64,000 nucleotides of DNA. It comes from Gnetum montanum (taxonomy: Eukaryota; Streptophyta; Gnetopsida; Gnetales; Gnetaceae). Below the pieces are notes generated by a model. The model had not been told where the DNA came from, ran no database searches, and saw only the letters and a program-made list of their open reading frames with translations. Below are positions 12,754 to 24,305 of the stretch, in pieces (position 1 is the stretch's first letter; every line of letters begins with the position of its first letter). The translations under genes and the position numbers were made by a program. The stretch is taken from assembly GCA_015680685.1 (NCBI GenBank), contig MNCI01004147.1, forward strand, positions 65,451-129,450. Direction: 5' to 3'.

Positions 12754-13062
12754 TCATATAAGTTGTTCGTGATAGCCCGAAGTACTCTTGCATATAATGT
12801 TAACTTGGCTACGGAATAGGTAGTGTCTCCACCTTTTTAGTGCAAATACTAAAGCAATAAAATTCCTTTCCACTTCATTGTATTTCACTTCGTATGTTAT
12901 CAATGCATGGCTCAAGTAATAAACTGGGATTTCAGAGCCATCCTTTCTTTTCTGGCATAACAGTGTTACGATAGATGTGTCCAAAGTGGTAAGGTAGATG
13001 TAGAAAAGCTTATCCCTCTGTGGTGGGTAAATAGTTGGGAGGCATAAAAGCTCTTTCTTCAA
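12754..13062 (-). pseudogene. Tat element RNase H (first, Ty3-type)
   Basis: The frame has KLFYIYLTTLDTSIVTLLCQ, VYYLSHALITYEVKYNEVER and LVFALKRWRHYLF, the standard gypsy RNase H sequence directly after RT. The start is lost in a damaged stretch up to about 13100. No intact ORF joins it to RT. Confidence 0.82.
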
Positions 13063-13226
13063 GTCATCGAAGGCTTGTTAACACTGTGTTGTCCACTCAA
13101 AGTTAACTTCCTTCTTTAGTAAGTGTTGCATGGGGTGTAGCTTGTTGGTCAATTTTGCTATAAACCTTCTGATAAACTGTATTCTACCTTGCAACTCATG
13201 TAATTCTTTAAGGTTGGTAGGGGGTG

Positions 13227-14350
13227 CTAGGTTAACGATGGCCTTAACTTATCAGGATCCACTCGTATTCTAGCCTCCGATACTACAAACCCTAGCATGG
13301 GCCTGGTTTTAACTCCAAACACACATTTCTTTGGGTTGAGATGTAAGTCATGCCTGTGACAACGCTTGAGGACTACATCTAGATCAATGGGATGATCAAT
13401 AGCTATCTTGGACTTGACTGCTATGTCATCCACATAATTGTTTAGTCTCTCTAGGATGTAGTCACTGAATATGTAGTTCATGGCTTGTTGATAGGTTGCT
13501 TCGGCGTTTTTGAGACCAAAGGGCATCATAGTGTACCAAAAGGTTCCCTAAGGGGTCATGAAAATAGTCGTTAACTGATGCTCTGGATTAATGCGAATTT
13601 GGTTGTAACCCGAGAACCCATCCATAAAGGATAATAAAGCATGACTGGCCATGGTGTCAATAAGTTAGTCAATACTTGGTAATGGGAAGTCATCCTTAAT
13701 CATTTCTTTGTTTAGATCTCAGAAGTCTATACAGATTCGTATACTTCCCTTTTTCTTAGATACTACAATGATGTTTGATACCCACTCTGAGTAATCAATC
13801 ATGCGAATGAAGCCTCCTTGGTATAACTTGCTAATTTTATCACGTATGGCTAGTGCGATTTCTAGTTTAATTTTTCAAGCCTTTTGTTTAACTAGTTTGA
13901 TACATGGGTCCAAGACAACGTTATGTTGTATTAACCGTGGGTCTAAGCCAGGCATGTTATTATAGGACCACGCGAACACTTTGACATTGTCTTGGAGAAC
14001 TTTAGATACATCCTCTTGCATTTTTTGATCTAGGAGGGAGCTAAGTTTTAGTGTCTTTACTTCCCCCCGGATGTCTTTACTAGTACTTCAATGAGAGGGT
14101 TCGCGGTCACATCCCCAACCTCTAAGTCTAAGGCTTGGACCAGATGTTCGGGCCAATCTAGGGATGTTTCCAAGGATGCTATGGTGTTATCAGTGGATGA
14201 TTCCTAGTCTATTAACTCTAAGTTTAGATGTCTTGCAAGCTTGCCATGAGGACCTTTCAAGGTTAGAAGTGACTATAGATCATGCTACATGGCCATTTTG
14301 TTCAACTTGCCATGATAAGAGAAAGCCAAGTCAAGTGATACCTGTTTATA
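13227..14350 (-). pseudogene. Tat element reverse transcriptase and pol N-terminus, broken
   Basis: The frame at 13227-13529 has MMPFGLKNAEATYQQAM and the catalytic NNYVDDIAVKS box, then HLNPKKCVFGV. Upstream (13.55-14.05 kb, several frames) reads as the rest of RT. It includes a VFAWSYNNMPGLDPRLIQH-like region that in this lineage comes before the fingers domain. Palindromic repeat cluster 2 begins directly upstream of this pol start, at 14434-14962. Confidence 0.83.
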
Positions 14351-14433
14351 GCAATAGTGCATAATAATAAACATTTGCACAGGAATAATGGAATATGAAA
14401 TAACTATCAATTATTCGACCAAGTTCGCAAGTC

Positions 14434-14962
14434 ACTAGTTTAAGGTATTGGCAGACCGTGAACAGGTTTGAACATGCGAGGGACATTAACTTTTCTAGTT
14501 TAAGGTCGTGGTGGACCATGATATTGCACAATCTAGTTTAAAATACAAAATAGATGTTAAAGCTGCTAGTTTAAGGTCATGGCAGACCATACTCATGCTA
14601 CAGTGTATATCAAAATGTAAATTGAGGTTGCTAGTTTAAGATCTTAGCAGACCGTTAACGGGTGGAGCTTGAGAACTAAGATCACTAGTTTAAGGTCTTT
14701 GTGGACCGTTAACGGGTGGAGCTTAAGAACTAAGATCACTAGTTTAAGGTCTTTGTGGACCGTTAACGGGTGGAGCTTAAGAACTAAGATCACTAGTTTA
14801 AGGTCTTTGTGGACCGTTAACGGGTGGAGCTTAAGAACTAAGATCACTAGTTTAAGGTCTTTGTGGACCGTTAACGGGTAGGCTTTGTAAAGGTCACTAG
14901 TTTAAGGTCTTTGCGAACCATTAACAGTAAGCTTTACAAAGGTAAGTTGCTAATTTAAGGTG
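14434..14962 (+). repeat. Palindromic repeat cluster 2 with five 54-base tandem units
   Basis: Tandem units of 54 bases start at 14631, 14685, 14739, 14793 and 14847. The last is incomplete, and three middle units are nearly identical. Each begins CTAGTTTAAGGTC and holds a GGTC...GACC stem followed by GTTAACGGGTGGAGC. Diverged single copies lie upstream at 14434, 14495, 14532 and 14570. Open frames on both strands here arise because 54 is a multiple of three and are not genes. Confidence 0.93.
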
Positions 14963-15110
14963 GGATGAAATTTTTGGTTGGGCCCACCTGTTATGCTGTA
15001 AAAAATGATGCTATGCTATAGGGGGATTATGACACAATAGTGCTACGCTATACGGGGCATCCCACATTACTCGGGGTGCAAAAATGGCAAGTTCTTTTTA
15101 CCACGTTGGC

Positions 15111-15118
15111 TATAAATA
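15111..15118 (+). promoter_or_regulatory. TATA box for the + strand gene inside the Tat element
   Basis: TATAAATA (in GGCTATAAATAGGG) lies about 135 bases before the first ATG at 15253, with a plausible leader between. It reads in the opposite direction to the Tat gag-pol transcript. Confidence 0.6.
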
Positions 15119-15252
15119 GGGATTTACCCTTGGTAAACTTGTCATTTTTTTTGTCAGAGCGCAGAGCCCACATCCAAAGCTTAGCGTTGTTGTGTCGAGA
15201 GAGAGCGAAGTAGTGTACCATAGCAGTTGACAGAGAATTTGTGAGTAAGACA

Positions 15253-17675
15253 ATGGCACCCAAAGGCGAATGCAAACACCGAGGACTCGCTAAGGTAAAC
15301 AAGGTGAAGGATACTTTGGGGCACCTATCCCAGGCACGCATTGAAGTGCGAGAGGAGACTCCATCTACTCGGTAAGTTACTATGCCACCCTTTTTTTTCA
15401 GGCTACGGTAATCATTATTGTAATGAAATCCACATATTTTGCCATTGTTTTGGTTGTTGTTTCGATTGCTATGCCACCATTGTTGTTGGTTGGCCATAGC
15501 AGCTGTACAGAAGTTACGCTATAGCTGCATGCGATATCGCCTTGACCGTCATTATTGCAACTGCCTTGTCGCGGGGGTTTGGGTGATTCGGGACAACTTA
15601 GTGCAAGGTTAGCATAGCATATCATCCTCAAGAGGGTTTGGCCATCTGCGAGATTTGATAATGTGACACGTGTTTAAAGTAGTGTAGCGTGAGTTATTTT
15701 GTACAACAGAAGTATGGTTGAGATGGCTGTAGCACTATGAATTCTTTTTTGTCTAAATTTTGTAACACATTTATTGCACTATGATGGTATGTTGTAAGGT
15801 CTTTTGGTTAGCTGCATTGCTACACTGTTGAATTTGTAACACTGCTACGTTCCTGGATTTGTTTCTTTTAAGTTTGCTATGTTTCCATGCTTGTCATAGT
15901 AATGTGTTGATTACATTGTTGTATTGTTGCACGTCTGTCTATTCTTGTTCATTTGCTACATTACGTGTCATCTAAGTGTTATTACATTGTGTGAGGTTTG
16001 ATGACTATGCTATGCTATAGGGCTTGTTTTGTTGTTGTTTTTTTTTTGTGGTTAATGTTTGCTACGTTGTGCTATGCTAGGTAGCATTGCACAGTGTAGC
16101 ATCTGCTTCAAGTTGGTATTATTTGCTAAGCACGACTATGCTTTATTGGCAGAGGAAGAAGAAGAAGGGGAAGAAGAGGTGGTGGCCCCTACAACAGGGG
16201 CGATCGGCAAAAATGAAGGGATTCCAGCCAAGAGGAAAGGGCCCTGGCCAATGAAGAAGGGGCCCCTACTACAGAAGAAAGGGCCTCGGTGGGTGAGGAA
16301 GAGGCTCCTGCCAATGAAGAGAAGGCCCCTACTGACAAAAAGGAGGCCCTTGCTAATGAGGAAAAGACTCTTGGCAATCAAGAAGAGGCCTCTGCTGATG
16401 ACCCTTTTGTAGAGAGCAGTTCAGCATCAGAGGGGCACATGAGTATCAAGGATGCTGCTATGTTGTTGGATCAGCTGGAAGGAGAGGGGCTCCATTTTGA
16501 TGCTAGTGAGTTTAACCGCATATTTGACAATGTGTCGATGGGCGATCCCCTGCTTTCACCCCTGAGGGTTTGCTGGGTAGGAGCTTTACACTGTCATTTA
16601 CATTGTTCATCAGCTCTATCATGGTTCTCTCCATTGTGGCTAATACATTTTATCGTGCAGCTGACACCACTGTTGACACCTCTGGCCCGTCCTTAATCTA
16701 CCTATGATCGTGGACCGAGATCCCTAACAAATTTACTTTCATGGAGGGGGTGGTCAACGACATCATCAACCGTCTGAAGCAAATTGATCTGGAAGTGGAT
16801 AAGTGGAAGATGCTACGCTAGACTCTCTAAATTTTTGTTGCTTCACTACACCACTATGACTAATGCCTTTCTATGTACGGTTGACAACCTCCCGTCTCAA
16901 GTGGGACCCTAGGCAAGCGGTTGAGATCGACCCCATGCCCAAATTTCCACCAAAGTTGACCGAAGTACCTCGTCGCATATACGATGAAGCAAGCTAATGT
17001 GCGTTGTACTTGGCATGCTCCTTGTGGGAATGCAAGCATGTGAACCAAGACCTCTAGAAACGGGTATAGAGGCTTGAGAAGGAGAAGGCCAACCTGATCG
17101 TCGAGGTAGGAGATCTCCGATCCAGGAACAAATTCCTATTGGCCCGAGACACTAACAATGGCAGTTGGTGCATAGCCATCATCGACTATGCAAGGTATTG
17201 GATAGCCATGCGATGCAACAATGAGGCCATCCATGAAATAATAAAACACTGCATGCAAATGGATCTGTTAGCCCAGAAGAACCAAGACTGGAAGGACTAT
17301 AGTGCAAAGGTTTACGAGTGGGGGCAGGCACAGAAAAACCACAAACATATGTATAAACTAGAACGTGCCACCTACCGTAAACAATACCAGGATGCCTCTG
17401 TCAAGTTACATACCTACGAGGTATTCCTTGATATTATCAATGCTTTTGGGGCTTATGATAGGTTCATGCAACATGTGATAGTGAGTGAATCTTCTGAAAG
17501 GGAAATGACCTTTCCCGCAGGTGAAACCACCACTACCACCTTTTCTCCAAGACCACTGAGATGGACATCCATAGAAAAGGAGAAAGTTGCAGCAAGCGCT
17601 GACTTGGGAGATAGGAATTGGGCCGATATTATGGAAGAGGACATCTTGCAACGCCTCATGGCAAGCATAGATTGA
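15253..17675 (+). pseudogene. Antisense gene carried by the Tat element, unknown function, decayed
   Basis: It runs opposite to the retrotransposon, between protease and RT. A first exon from ATG 15253 encodes MAPKGECKHRG... for 39 codons plus two bases and ends at 15371 on a GTAAGT donor. A pyrimidine-rich acceptor with GGCAG lies at about 16146-16150. A second coding stretch to ~16567 is acidic and repetitive (EEAPANEEKAP-type units) and then reads HMSIKDAAMLLDQLEGEG. A third, from ~16662 (acceptor GTGCAG), ends at stop 17673-17675 and includes an intact 178-codon stretch from 17139. That stretch is rich in K, Q and E with coiled-coil character, and its last part has WTSIEKEKVAASADLG. Several stops (16.7-17.1 kb) and at least one frameshift show decay. 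I recognise no domain family. Extra, often antisense ORFs are known in Tat elements. Confidence 0.6.
16061..16100 (+). repeat. GCTACGCT-type palindrome inside the antisense gene's first intron
   Basis: Two 19-base arms (16061-16079 and 16082-16100) pair at 16 of 19 positions. The sequence belongs to the same palindrome family as the four per LTR in the Tat element. It lies ~50 bases before the probable splice acceptor. Confidence 0.75.
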
Positions 17676-18053
17676 ATACCCCCCAAAACAAACATGGGGC
17701 TGTCTCGGGTTAGCCATTTCTTGGCGTTATGATAATTTATTTTATTTGAGTCTTTAATGTAGCTTTTAACTGACTATTTTGTTTTCCCTGTGGTATAGAA
17801 TCTAGATGAAAACACAAGACCTAATGAGGTGGGGGACGATGGAGCGAGAGAAGGGTCATAGTGTAGCAACCGAGAATTTTATTTGGATTTTCTCAAAAAA
17901 TGTTACAAACATTATTAATTAATATTTTGAATGAAAGAAAAAAATGAAATATGAAGAGATTTATTTCATTTTGGCTTATGTGTTGTATTTATTTTTATGT
18001 TATTCTTTATCTTTTCTTTTTATCAATTAAACTCCTTGGGAGCCTCTCGTTTT

Positions 18054-18240
18054 AGTTTTAGGCCATTTCGGGTTGTCGCTAGTTTTAGGCCATTTCGGGT
18101 CAGTGGTAGTTTTAGGCCATTTCGAGTCATTGCTAATTTTAGGCCATTTTGGGCCAGTGGTAGTTTTAGGCCATTTCGAGCCATTGGATGTTAGTAAGGG
18201 AAAACATTTTTCTAGTTTTAGGCCTTAGCGGGCCGTGATG
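18054..18240 (+). repeat. Palindromic repeat cluster 3, 27-base tandem units
   Basis: Five 27-base units start at 18054, 18081, 18108, 18135 and 18162, each opening AGTTTTAGGCC. A sixth, related copy near 18213 has the full stem GGCC-TTAGCG-GGCC. The unit resembles clusters 1 and 2 but has GGCC/GGCC arms where they have GGTC/GACC. The 65-codon open frame across it is a by-product of the 27-base period. Confidence 0.9.
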
Positions 18241-18425
18241 TGATGTAAACAGTGGACATGATGTGATCGGTTTAAAGAATGAAAAATGAGTCAGACCCTT
18301 AGCGTAAACAAACAAATATGAAGCAAATAAAGAATAAACGTATAATAAGTGTTAATCGTGTCAAAAGAATTGAAGTAGTTACGCTATGCAGGTAACGGTC
18401 ATTCTCGCAGTTGCTTTCTAATCCA

Positions 18426-19110
18426 TCATGGGCTCGATGATGCATAAGGCCGAGGGGCTTTGTTATGGTTTTCTTCTATGTCGTTATCTACCGCTTGAAA
18501 AGGTAATTTGTCCCACGTAGTTTCATTTTCCAAGCTGGTGTTTTGGGCCAGCTCATTTTCCAGACAAGTAGCTTTGGTGGAGATAGGTGTTTCATTCTCA
18601 AAGGTTATTACTTCTAAACCTTGCTTCATGTTGACGTTGTTTATTGCTTGGGTGGCCACTTCGTCACTATGGATCACCACCTCCCTACCTGCATAAGGTA
18701 GGTGGATTTCTTGATGTATGGGTGAAGAGACGGCCTTGAGTTGGGCTAACCATGACCTCCCCAAGATCAGGTTAAACCCAGGCATCTCTTCTACCATGAT
18801 AATTATTACACTTGTGGGGAACTGGTCCCCTTCTATAAAGTTAATGTGAACAGTCCCTTTTACCACCACCTGTGCTCTGTTGAATGACTTTAGACATGAG
18901 GTTGTCGTGGGTTTGATTTGATCCACCAAATCCAAATTGTCCACTATGGGGAGCGGGATGACATTTGTAGCAGCCCCATCATCAACATGTACTCTTCGGA
19001 TCTTGTGTTGATTGACCCGAATTGTGATGAATAGGGGTGTTGTTGTGGCCTAGCCCTTCTCAAGGTCATCCTTGATGGACTCGTCATGAAATGTCAAGTG
19101 AGTTGGTCAT
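18426..19110 (-). pseudogene. Tat element protease, partial
   Basis: The frame has VVKGTVHINFIEGDQFPTSV and PGFNLILGRSWLAQLKAV, the C-terminal half of a gypsy aspartic protease (ILGR-W/FL box). The N-terminal active-site half is in damaged sequence toward 19110. An extension beyond the domain (18426-18650) has several ENE- and NETT-type acidic blocks. Downstream on the - strand lies the insert with cluster 3 and the antisense gene, then RT. Confidence 0.78.
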
Positions 19111-19176
19111 GGTTCTTCGAGCGCAGAAGGAAGCATGACCGCATGGATTGCTTTCTCCTCTACTAGCATGTTTTCG

Positions 19177-22130
19177 TCAACCGATATGGACGTTAACATG
19201 TGAACTAAGGCTTTGTGGTGTACAATGGAGGTCATTACCAGGTCGTATAGGCTCAAAATTGTATTCTTTTGTTTCAAAGCCTGTTTGACTTGGGTAAAGG
19301 CATTTAGAAGGTCCTATCCACTTTCTTGTTGTTTGCCACCCTTCTCCTCCTCCATTCGTCCTAGAAGACGAATTTTCCAAGGAGGAGCAATCTCAGGTTT
19401 AGGGCTAGACTTTTTTGGGCAAGATGATGATGATTGTGTGCACGTAGTGATGTCAATTGTTGATGATGAGGGGGGCATAGACATGGAGGATGAGGGTGTA
19501 GGCTTGGGGGGACCTAGGGTGGTACACTCCATGGCCATTTCATCTATCAGACGCTCTTCCCATTTTTTGAATGGGAAGGTTGTGATGTCATCTTATGTTG
19601 GGTCTATGTGATGGGGGAAGTTGAGTGTTTTGGCCCCCTAATGACAAACGGTGTTTGTGGTGTTAGCGTGGGCAGCGATGCAATTTTGAATATGAAGGGT
19701 GCGGGGGTAGATGTTCGAGGGGGAACCCTGAGGACGAATGGCTATTGTGGCGTCTTTTTTGCCATTGTTGGTGTTGATACGCTACGTTGAGGCACACGAA
19801 CCACAAACGGTTGTTGTGGCTGTTCCGAGTTACTGTCTACGCCAATTGTGTTGATAATGTACCCCGCATCGTTAGCATTGAGGGGGTCCTTGTAAACGTG
19901 CATGGATTGATCTTCGGGGCAGATAGGGTTACTTTCGTCTAGAACCAACTTCCCTTGATCAATCATCCACTGGATGTCATCTTTTAATGCCAAGTAGTAA
20001 TCCGTGTCATGACCACAAAGTTGATGGTAGTCACAAAACCACTCTAGCTTGAAGTTCTTAGGAACTGGCGACTTGTTGGGCATAGCCAAGGAGGGGTTCC
20101 TTAGGAGTTCGCAATATCGCTGATGTCATTTGGTTGCCTCCTCAAACATCTACTTATGTTGGATGTACCCAGCCCCCAACAATTGCTTCAAAAGTTCTAA
20201 AGGCTTGATGAGCAATGGGGTGTACTTGTAGCGATCTTTACACTCGAAGTTGGGTTTAGGCTGGGTTGATGCCTCTAGTGCTGACGTAGAAGGTTGGGTA
20301 GTGTTACTTGAACTGGGCATGGGGTTAGTTGCTGTTGTGGCCACCTTTTTGTTATTGTTGTTGTTGGGTTTTGCCTCATTTACCACGGCGACCACCATGG
20401 CCATTGCGGCTTTGCCCTTCTCTTTGTCTTTTTTGGTATATGCATTCTTGTACGTAACATAGGCCAGGTCTTTACTGGCTTCGGCCGTGTCTTGGATGCT
20501 CTTCGTCTGGGAAAAAGCTTAACTGAGAGAGCATGGTGCTGGGTAGTACAACTTGGATTTGATGAAATCATTTACCACCCCCTTGAAGATGGCCAACAAA
20601 TGGGCCTCCGTGATAGGCTCACGAATCTCATTCAAGGTAGCACTCCACCGCTGTATAAACTTTTGCACCGACTCCAGTGGGTCTTGCTTAACGCCCATCA
20701 ACTGATCCAGCGTGACTTTGGGTTTCAAGTTATACTTGAAGTGAGTCACGAATTGGGTCAGCAGCTCCTCCAGTGTTGAGATGGAGGTGCGTGGGAGCAC
20801 GTGGTACCAGTTTAAAGCTTTGCCCATTAGAGACATAGCAAAGACATAAATAATGGTATGCGGCCATTCTTACAAGAACAAAGGTTCAGATCTAAATGTG
20901 ACTAAATGTGTGTTGGGATCACCCTTGCCGTTGTATTTTGTGAAGTGGGGAAGTGGCATCCCAGGGGGTAATGCGTGCATGAGAATAGTCGGGTTGATGG
21001 GGTCATCATGGTAGAAATCCATGACCTGCACTATGTCAGAACCAGTGGCTTTGATATGCTTGATCTCTTCAGTGAGGGTCTAGATAAGTTAGAACGCTTG
21101 ATCCAGACTCGGAGACAACATAGACGGTTGTGGGGTTGTAGGGGCAGCCATCATTGGTGGCATGGTAAGGATAGCAGCCTAGCTCATTAGGAGTGCTGTT
21201 GGGGCTGTCCTCGCAAAGGATGTTACCTGTGAGGTCCACCACCCAGTGGGTGGTGTTGTTGGAGTAGTAGCCACTGGTGGTGCTGTAGGGTTAGTCATTT
21301 GTAGGATTGATGGGATGGGCCACAGTCCCGCACTTGGTTGTGACACCTATGGAACTTGGTATGCTTGGTGGTAAGGGTAATGTGGCATTTGGAAGGGTTG
21401 CAAAACAGGGGGCGAAGTGGCTGGGGTCCACCACACAGTTGGGGCAGGGTCTGCCGCTAATGGTGGAATGGATGTAGACAATGGAATAGGAGCGAAGGCT
21501 CCATGCAGCTGTGAGGTAGACGTGGTGTGCACGTAGGGCAACATAGGTGTGACCAGCATTTGGTACGAGGAAGGGATAGAATGAGGAGGAAGAGTGCCTA
21601 GGAATGAAACTGAGGGAGGAGCATGTTGATACGCTGAGGGTGCAAGATGGCTGACCATGGCTAATGAAAACATAGATTGCCATAAAAGAGGCAGATGCAA
21701 AAAGCGGGTTTGACCTAAAGACCATGGTGGGAGGGATGGTAGCAGGGTAAGTCTGGCCACCACCCTCAAATTGGAAGTCCAGGTCTTCCTATCCATCCTG
21801 GAATGCTTCATCATAATGGGATGCCATGTCCCACTCCCTAGACTTACTGACTCGTATCAGCTAGTCTAAGACCCACTGATACGTTTCCGCCATGGAAATG
21901 GTAACGTCAAGGGTAGGGATAGATTCCCTCCCATTCTGATGAAGGAACTCAAAGTTGCATTTATCCTCGAGTTCTTGACGATCTAGGGGTAGATTTTCCT
22001 AGATCTTTGCACAGAGGAAGTTGTAACACTCTGCATCTTGAACCAAGAACTTAGGTGACAGATGTCGAATCCTAAGGGACTAGCGTAGCGCCAGCGCTGG
22101 GCTAGGTGGCCGCTCAGCACCCATGGTGCT
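19177..22130 (-). pseudogene. Tat element gag, broken
   Basis: The 20519-20836 frame is a retrotransposon Gag core: ALNWYHVLP, LEELLTQFVTHFKYNL, ESVQKFIQRW and HLLAIFKGV. Downstream, 19742-20089 has the histidine/cysteine-rich WFCDYHQLCGHDTDYYLALKDDIQ motif that follows Gag in Tat elements. The upstream half (20.9-22.1 kb) is proline- and serine-rich in several frames. The N-terminus is near 22125. Frameshifts and stops occur throughout. Confidence 0.78.
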
Positions 22131-22411
22131 TTGAGCCGAGAAAGGAGCCTCAAGGCTCAAGTTGGAAACAACAGTTATTGATGGAATCATTTTGCGTGAT
22201 AAAAGGGAAAATTGCAAATGGGAAACATGGAAATAAATAGGCGATGGAAGGCTTTTCATCCTATCGAGTTCCAATGGAATCGTCGTTGTGACCAGTCTAC
22301 ACCACACGATGTGTAAACAACCACAAAAGGGTGTCACGTTTATACTAGTGCGTGACAGGGTATAGAGAGTGTGCAAGACTACCTAGAGGACGTAGAAAGG
22401 GCACCAAAAAG

Positions 22412-22429
22412 GCCCTCCTTCTAGCGCCA
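22412..22429 (-). promoter_or_regulatory. Primer binding site of the Tat element
   Basis: Five bases inside the 5' LTR boundary the - strand reads TGGCGCTAGAAGGAGGGC, starting with the TGG that pairs with the tRNA CCA end. I cannot assign the tRNA from memory. It is clearly not the tRNA-Asp site used by the Athila-like elements in this window. Confidence 0.6.
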
Positions 22430-22434
22430 AAAAC

Positions 22435-24305
22435 TATAGCGACCGAAAACTTCGGTGGCTAGAACACCGAGAGGTTGCTGGGTGAACAGTTTAACCCCGA
22501 ATCCGTGTGAGGGCCGTGCTAGAGAGAAAAGAAAATGGGACGCCCTGAATGGTCTGGTCAATCAGACAAGGACTTAATCAGTGTATCTTAACCTTTCGTA
22601 AACGTTTGTTTCGGAAACGAGACACGCGAAGTAAATCGACGATCGACAAATGTAAAGCAGTAAAAATAATGCAAAACAGTGATGATAGTAAATGAATAGA
22701 AAAATAGATTTGGATGAGAGAATACACTGCCCCAAAGGTCACGGATTTGATCCTTTGCCTTGTTTGAAAAGTGTACAATAGGTTGTGCAAGACTGGAGAG
22801 ACACTGCTTACACCGAACAGTATGGTCACAGGTCTTCTGCTTGCTACTTTGTTTGCTAAGATGCCAAAATGCTCGACTCACAAAGGGATGTTTTTGAGCC
22901 AACTAGAGAACCTAAAGGTAACTAGAATGTTCAAGGAAAATGCCAACTATGCTCTCTGAAAGCCAACTTAAAAGCCAATTGCGCCAAAAAGCCAATCTTT
23001 TCTGCCAAGAAGCCAACCCTTTTAACATTGTTTGCTAGGGTATTTATAGGGCCAGCAGTAGGGGGAAAATGCGGTCTGGACGCCACGTGTCCTGGGGCCT
23101 ACAAGGTGCTAACATGCCCGTACCGTGTAGGTATGCGATGTGGGATGTGAACTTTGTTACACTGTGACCATACTAACGAAACTACATGTGCCGAAATCTA
23201 GTGTGCTAATAATGTGAACAAAATGAAGCCTATGCTCTAGGACTACGTCTTCCCTGCTCTTCCAAGCAGGGTCAAGCATAGAAACAATTTTTTGAGAGTT
23301 GACCAGGGGTATGCAAAATGGAGTGAAATTGCTGATTTTGCCAAGGAGATGCCAGAGTGAGAAAGATTGTTGCCAACAAGTTCTAGAGCTACCCGAAGAT
23401 GTCTTGATGCTTCTGTGCCAGTGTTGCACTACTCATGTTGTTGAACACATTAGTGGAGCGTGAGTAGCTACTTGCTACACTGTGCTACGCTACATAGCAT
23501 AGCATAGCATAGCCACTTAGCTTGACAAAAATTTGCATAGCTAAGACTTAGCCAGGCTAACAGCTGCAACTTTTGTCCTTTGTGCTGGGAAGCCTTTGGA
23601 CTCACTGAATTCATGTTTGAAGCACTTCTGTTGTTTTTGCATCGTTGCTACAATGTGCTACGCTATGTGTAGTGTAGCACAACGTAGCAACCCATGTACC
23701 TTGCTACCTTCTTCAATTCACCATTTTCTAGCAAGAAACTTTGCTCGAGGCCTAAGGGCTAAGTGGGGTAGGGAGTTTTGGAAGCTGAAGTCTTTCCAAG
23801 TGCAATCTTCTTGTTGGAATCACTTGGCAAGATGGGCCTTTCTGCTTTGCCTTTTCTATGTTGTGCTACGCTACATAGCGTAGCATAACGTAGCACTTTG
23901 TGTTGCCTGAATTCTAATTTGTTTTGCAATCATTTTGTCAATTTGCACTTGGACGCTTGAGTAGTTATCTTTCTATGCTTGCTACGCTGCATAGCGTAGC
24001 GTAGCCTAGCAAACTTCTTCACTAGAAAACTTGCCGAACTATTTTTCTCATCCTAAACACTTTCGACAACTCCTAGCATAGTCTCTGGGTAGATTGTCAG
24101 CCAGGTCAATTATCTAGTTGGGCAGGCTGGAGAGTCTAGCAAGCCTGTCAGCCTTGGAGATAGAAAACTTGCCGGGCTAGACAATCTATCCTTAATGCCT
24201 ACAACTTTCTTGCTGAACCATCATGATGTTGCACTTGTGGAAGTCCTTGCCTAAATTCCATGACTCTACTGAAGCATGAGGGTCCTAAAATTTTATGGTG
24301 TTTCA
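22435..24305 (-). repeat. Tat element 5' LTR
   Basis: 1871 bases, matching 7279-9162 end to end apart from small indels. The + strand start is TATAGCGACC, a change from the expected TG. The end GGTGTTTCA matches the other LTR. It carries the same four palindrome clusters, at about 23470-23512, 23645-23690, 23864-23897 and 23976-24009. Confidence 0.93.

Larger units (their letters stand above)
7279..24305 (-). mobile_element. Tat/Ogre-like Ty3/gypsy retrotransposon, 17 kb, nested in element A
   Basis: LTRs of 1884 and 1871 bases (7279-9162 and 22435-24305) match along their length. Flanking pentamers are TCCTG (7274-7278) and TCCTA (24306-24310), a target duplication differing by one transition. 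On the - strand the order is 5' LTR, primer site, gag, protease, a long insert, RT, RNase H, a second RNase H-like domain, integrase, a long 3' region, polypurine tract, 3' LTR. The double RNase H and large size place it in the Tat lineage. The insert between protease and RT (14.4-18.3 kb) holds a + strand gene and palindromic repeat clusters. All retroviral genes are broken. Confidence 0.92.

Noticed and set aside
14644-14881. Open frames on both strands (67 and 70 codons) with perfect internal repeats
   Set aside because: They arise because the tandem unit is 54 bases, a multiple of three; there is no start context or conservation to suggest a protein.
14434-14962. CRISPR-like array
   Set aside because: The units are contiguous or irregularly spaced with near-identical intervals between repeats, no unique spacers, and the setting is a plant retrotransposon.
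16059-16412. 117-codon basic frame (KKGPLL-type repeats) in the antisense gene
   Set aside because: It is another frame of the acidic repeat EEAPANEEKAP-type coding region; the acidic frame continues into the downstream text and is preferred.
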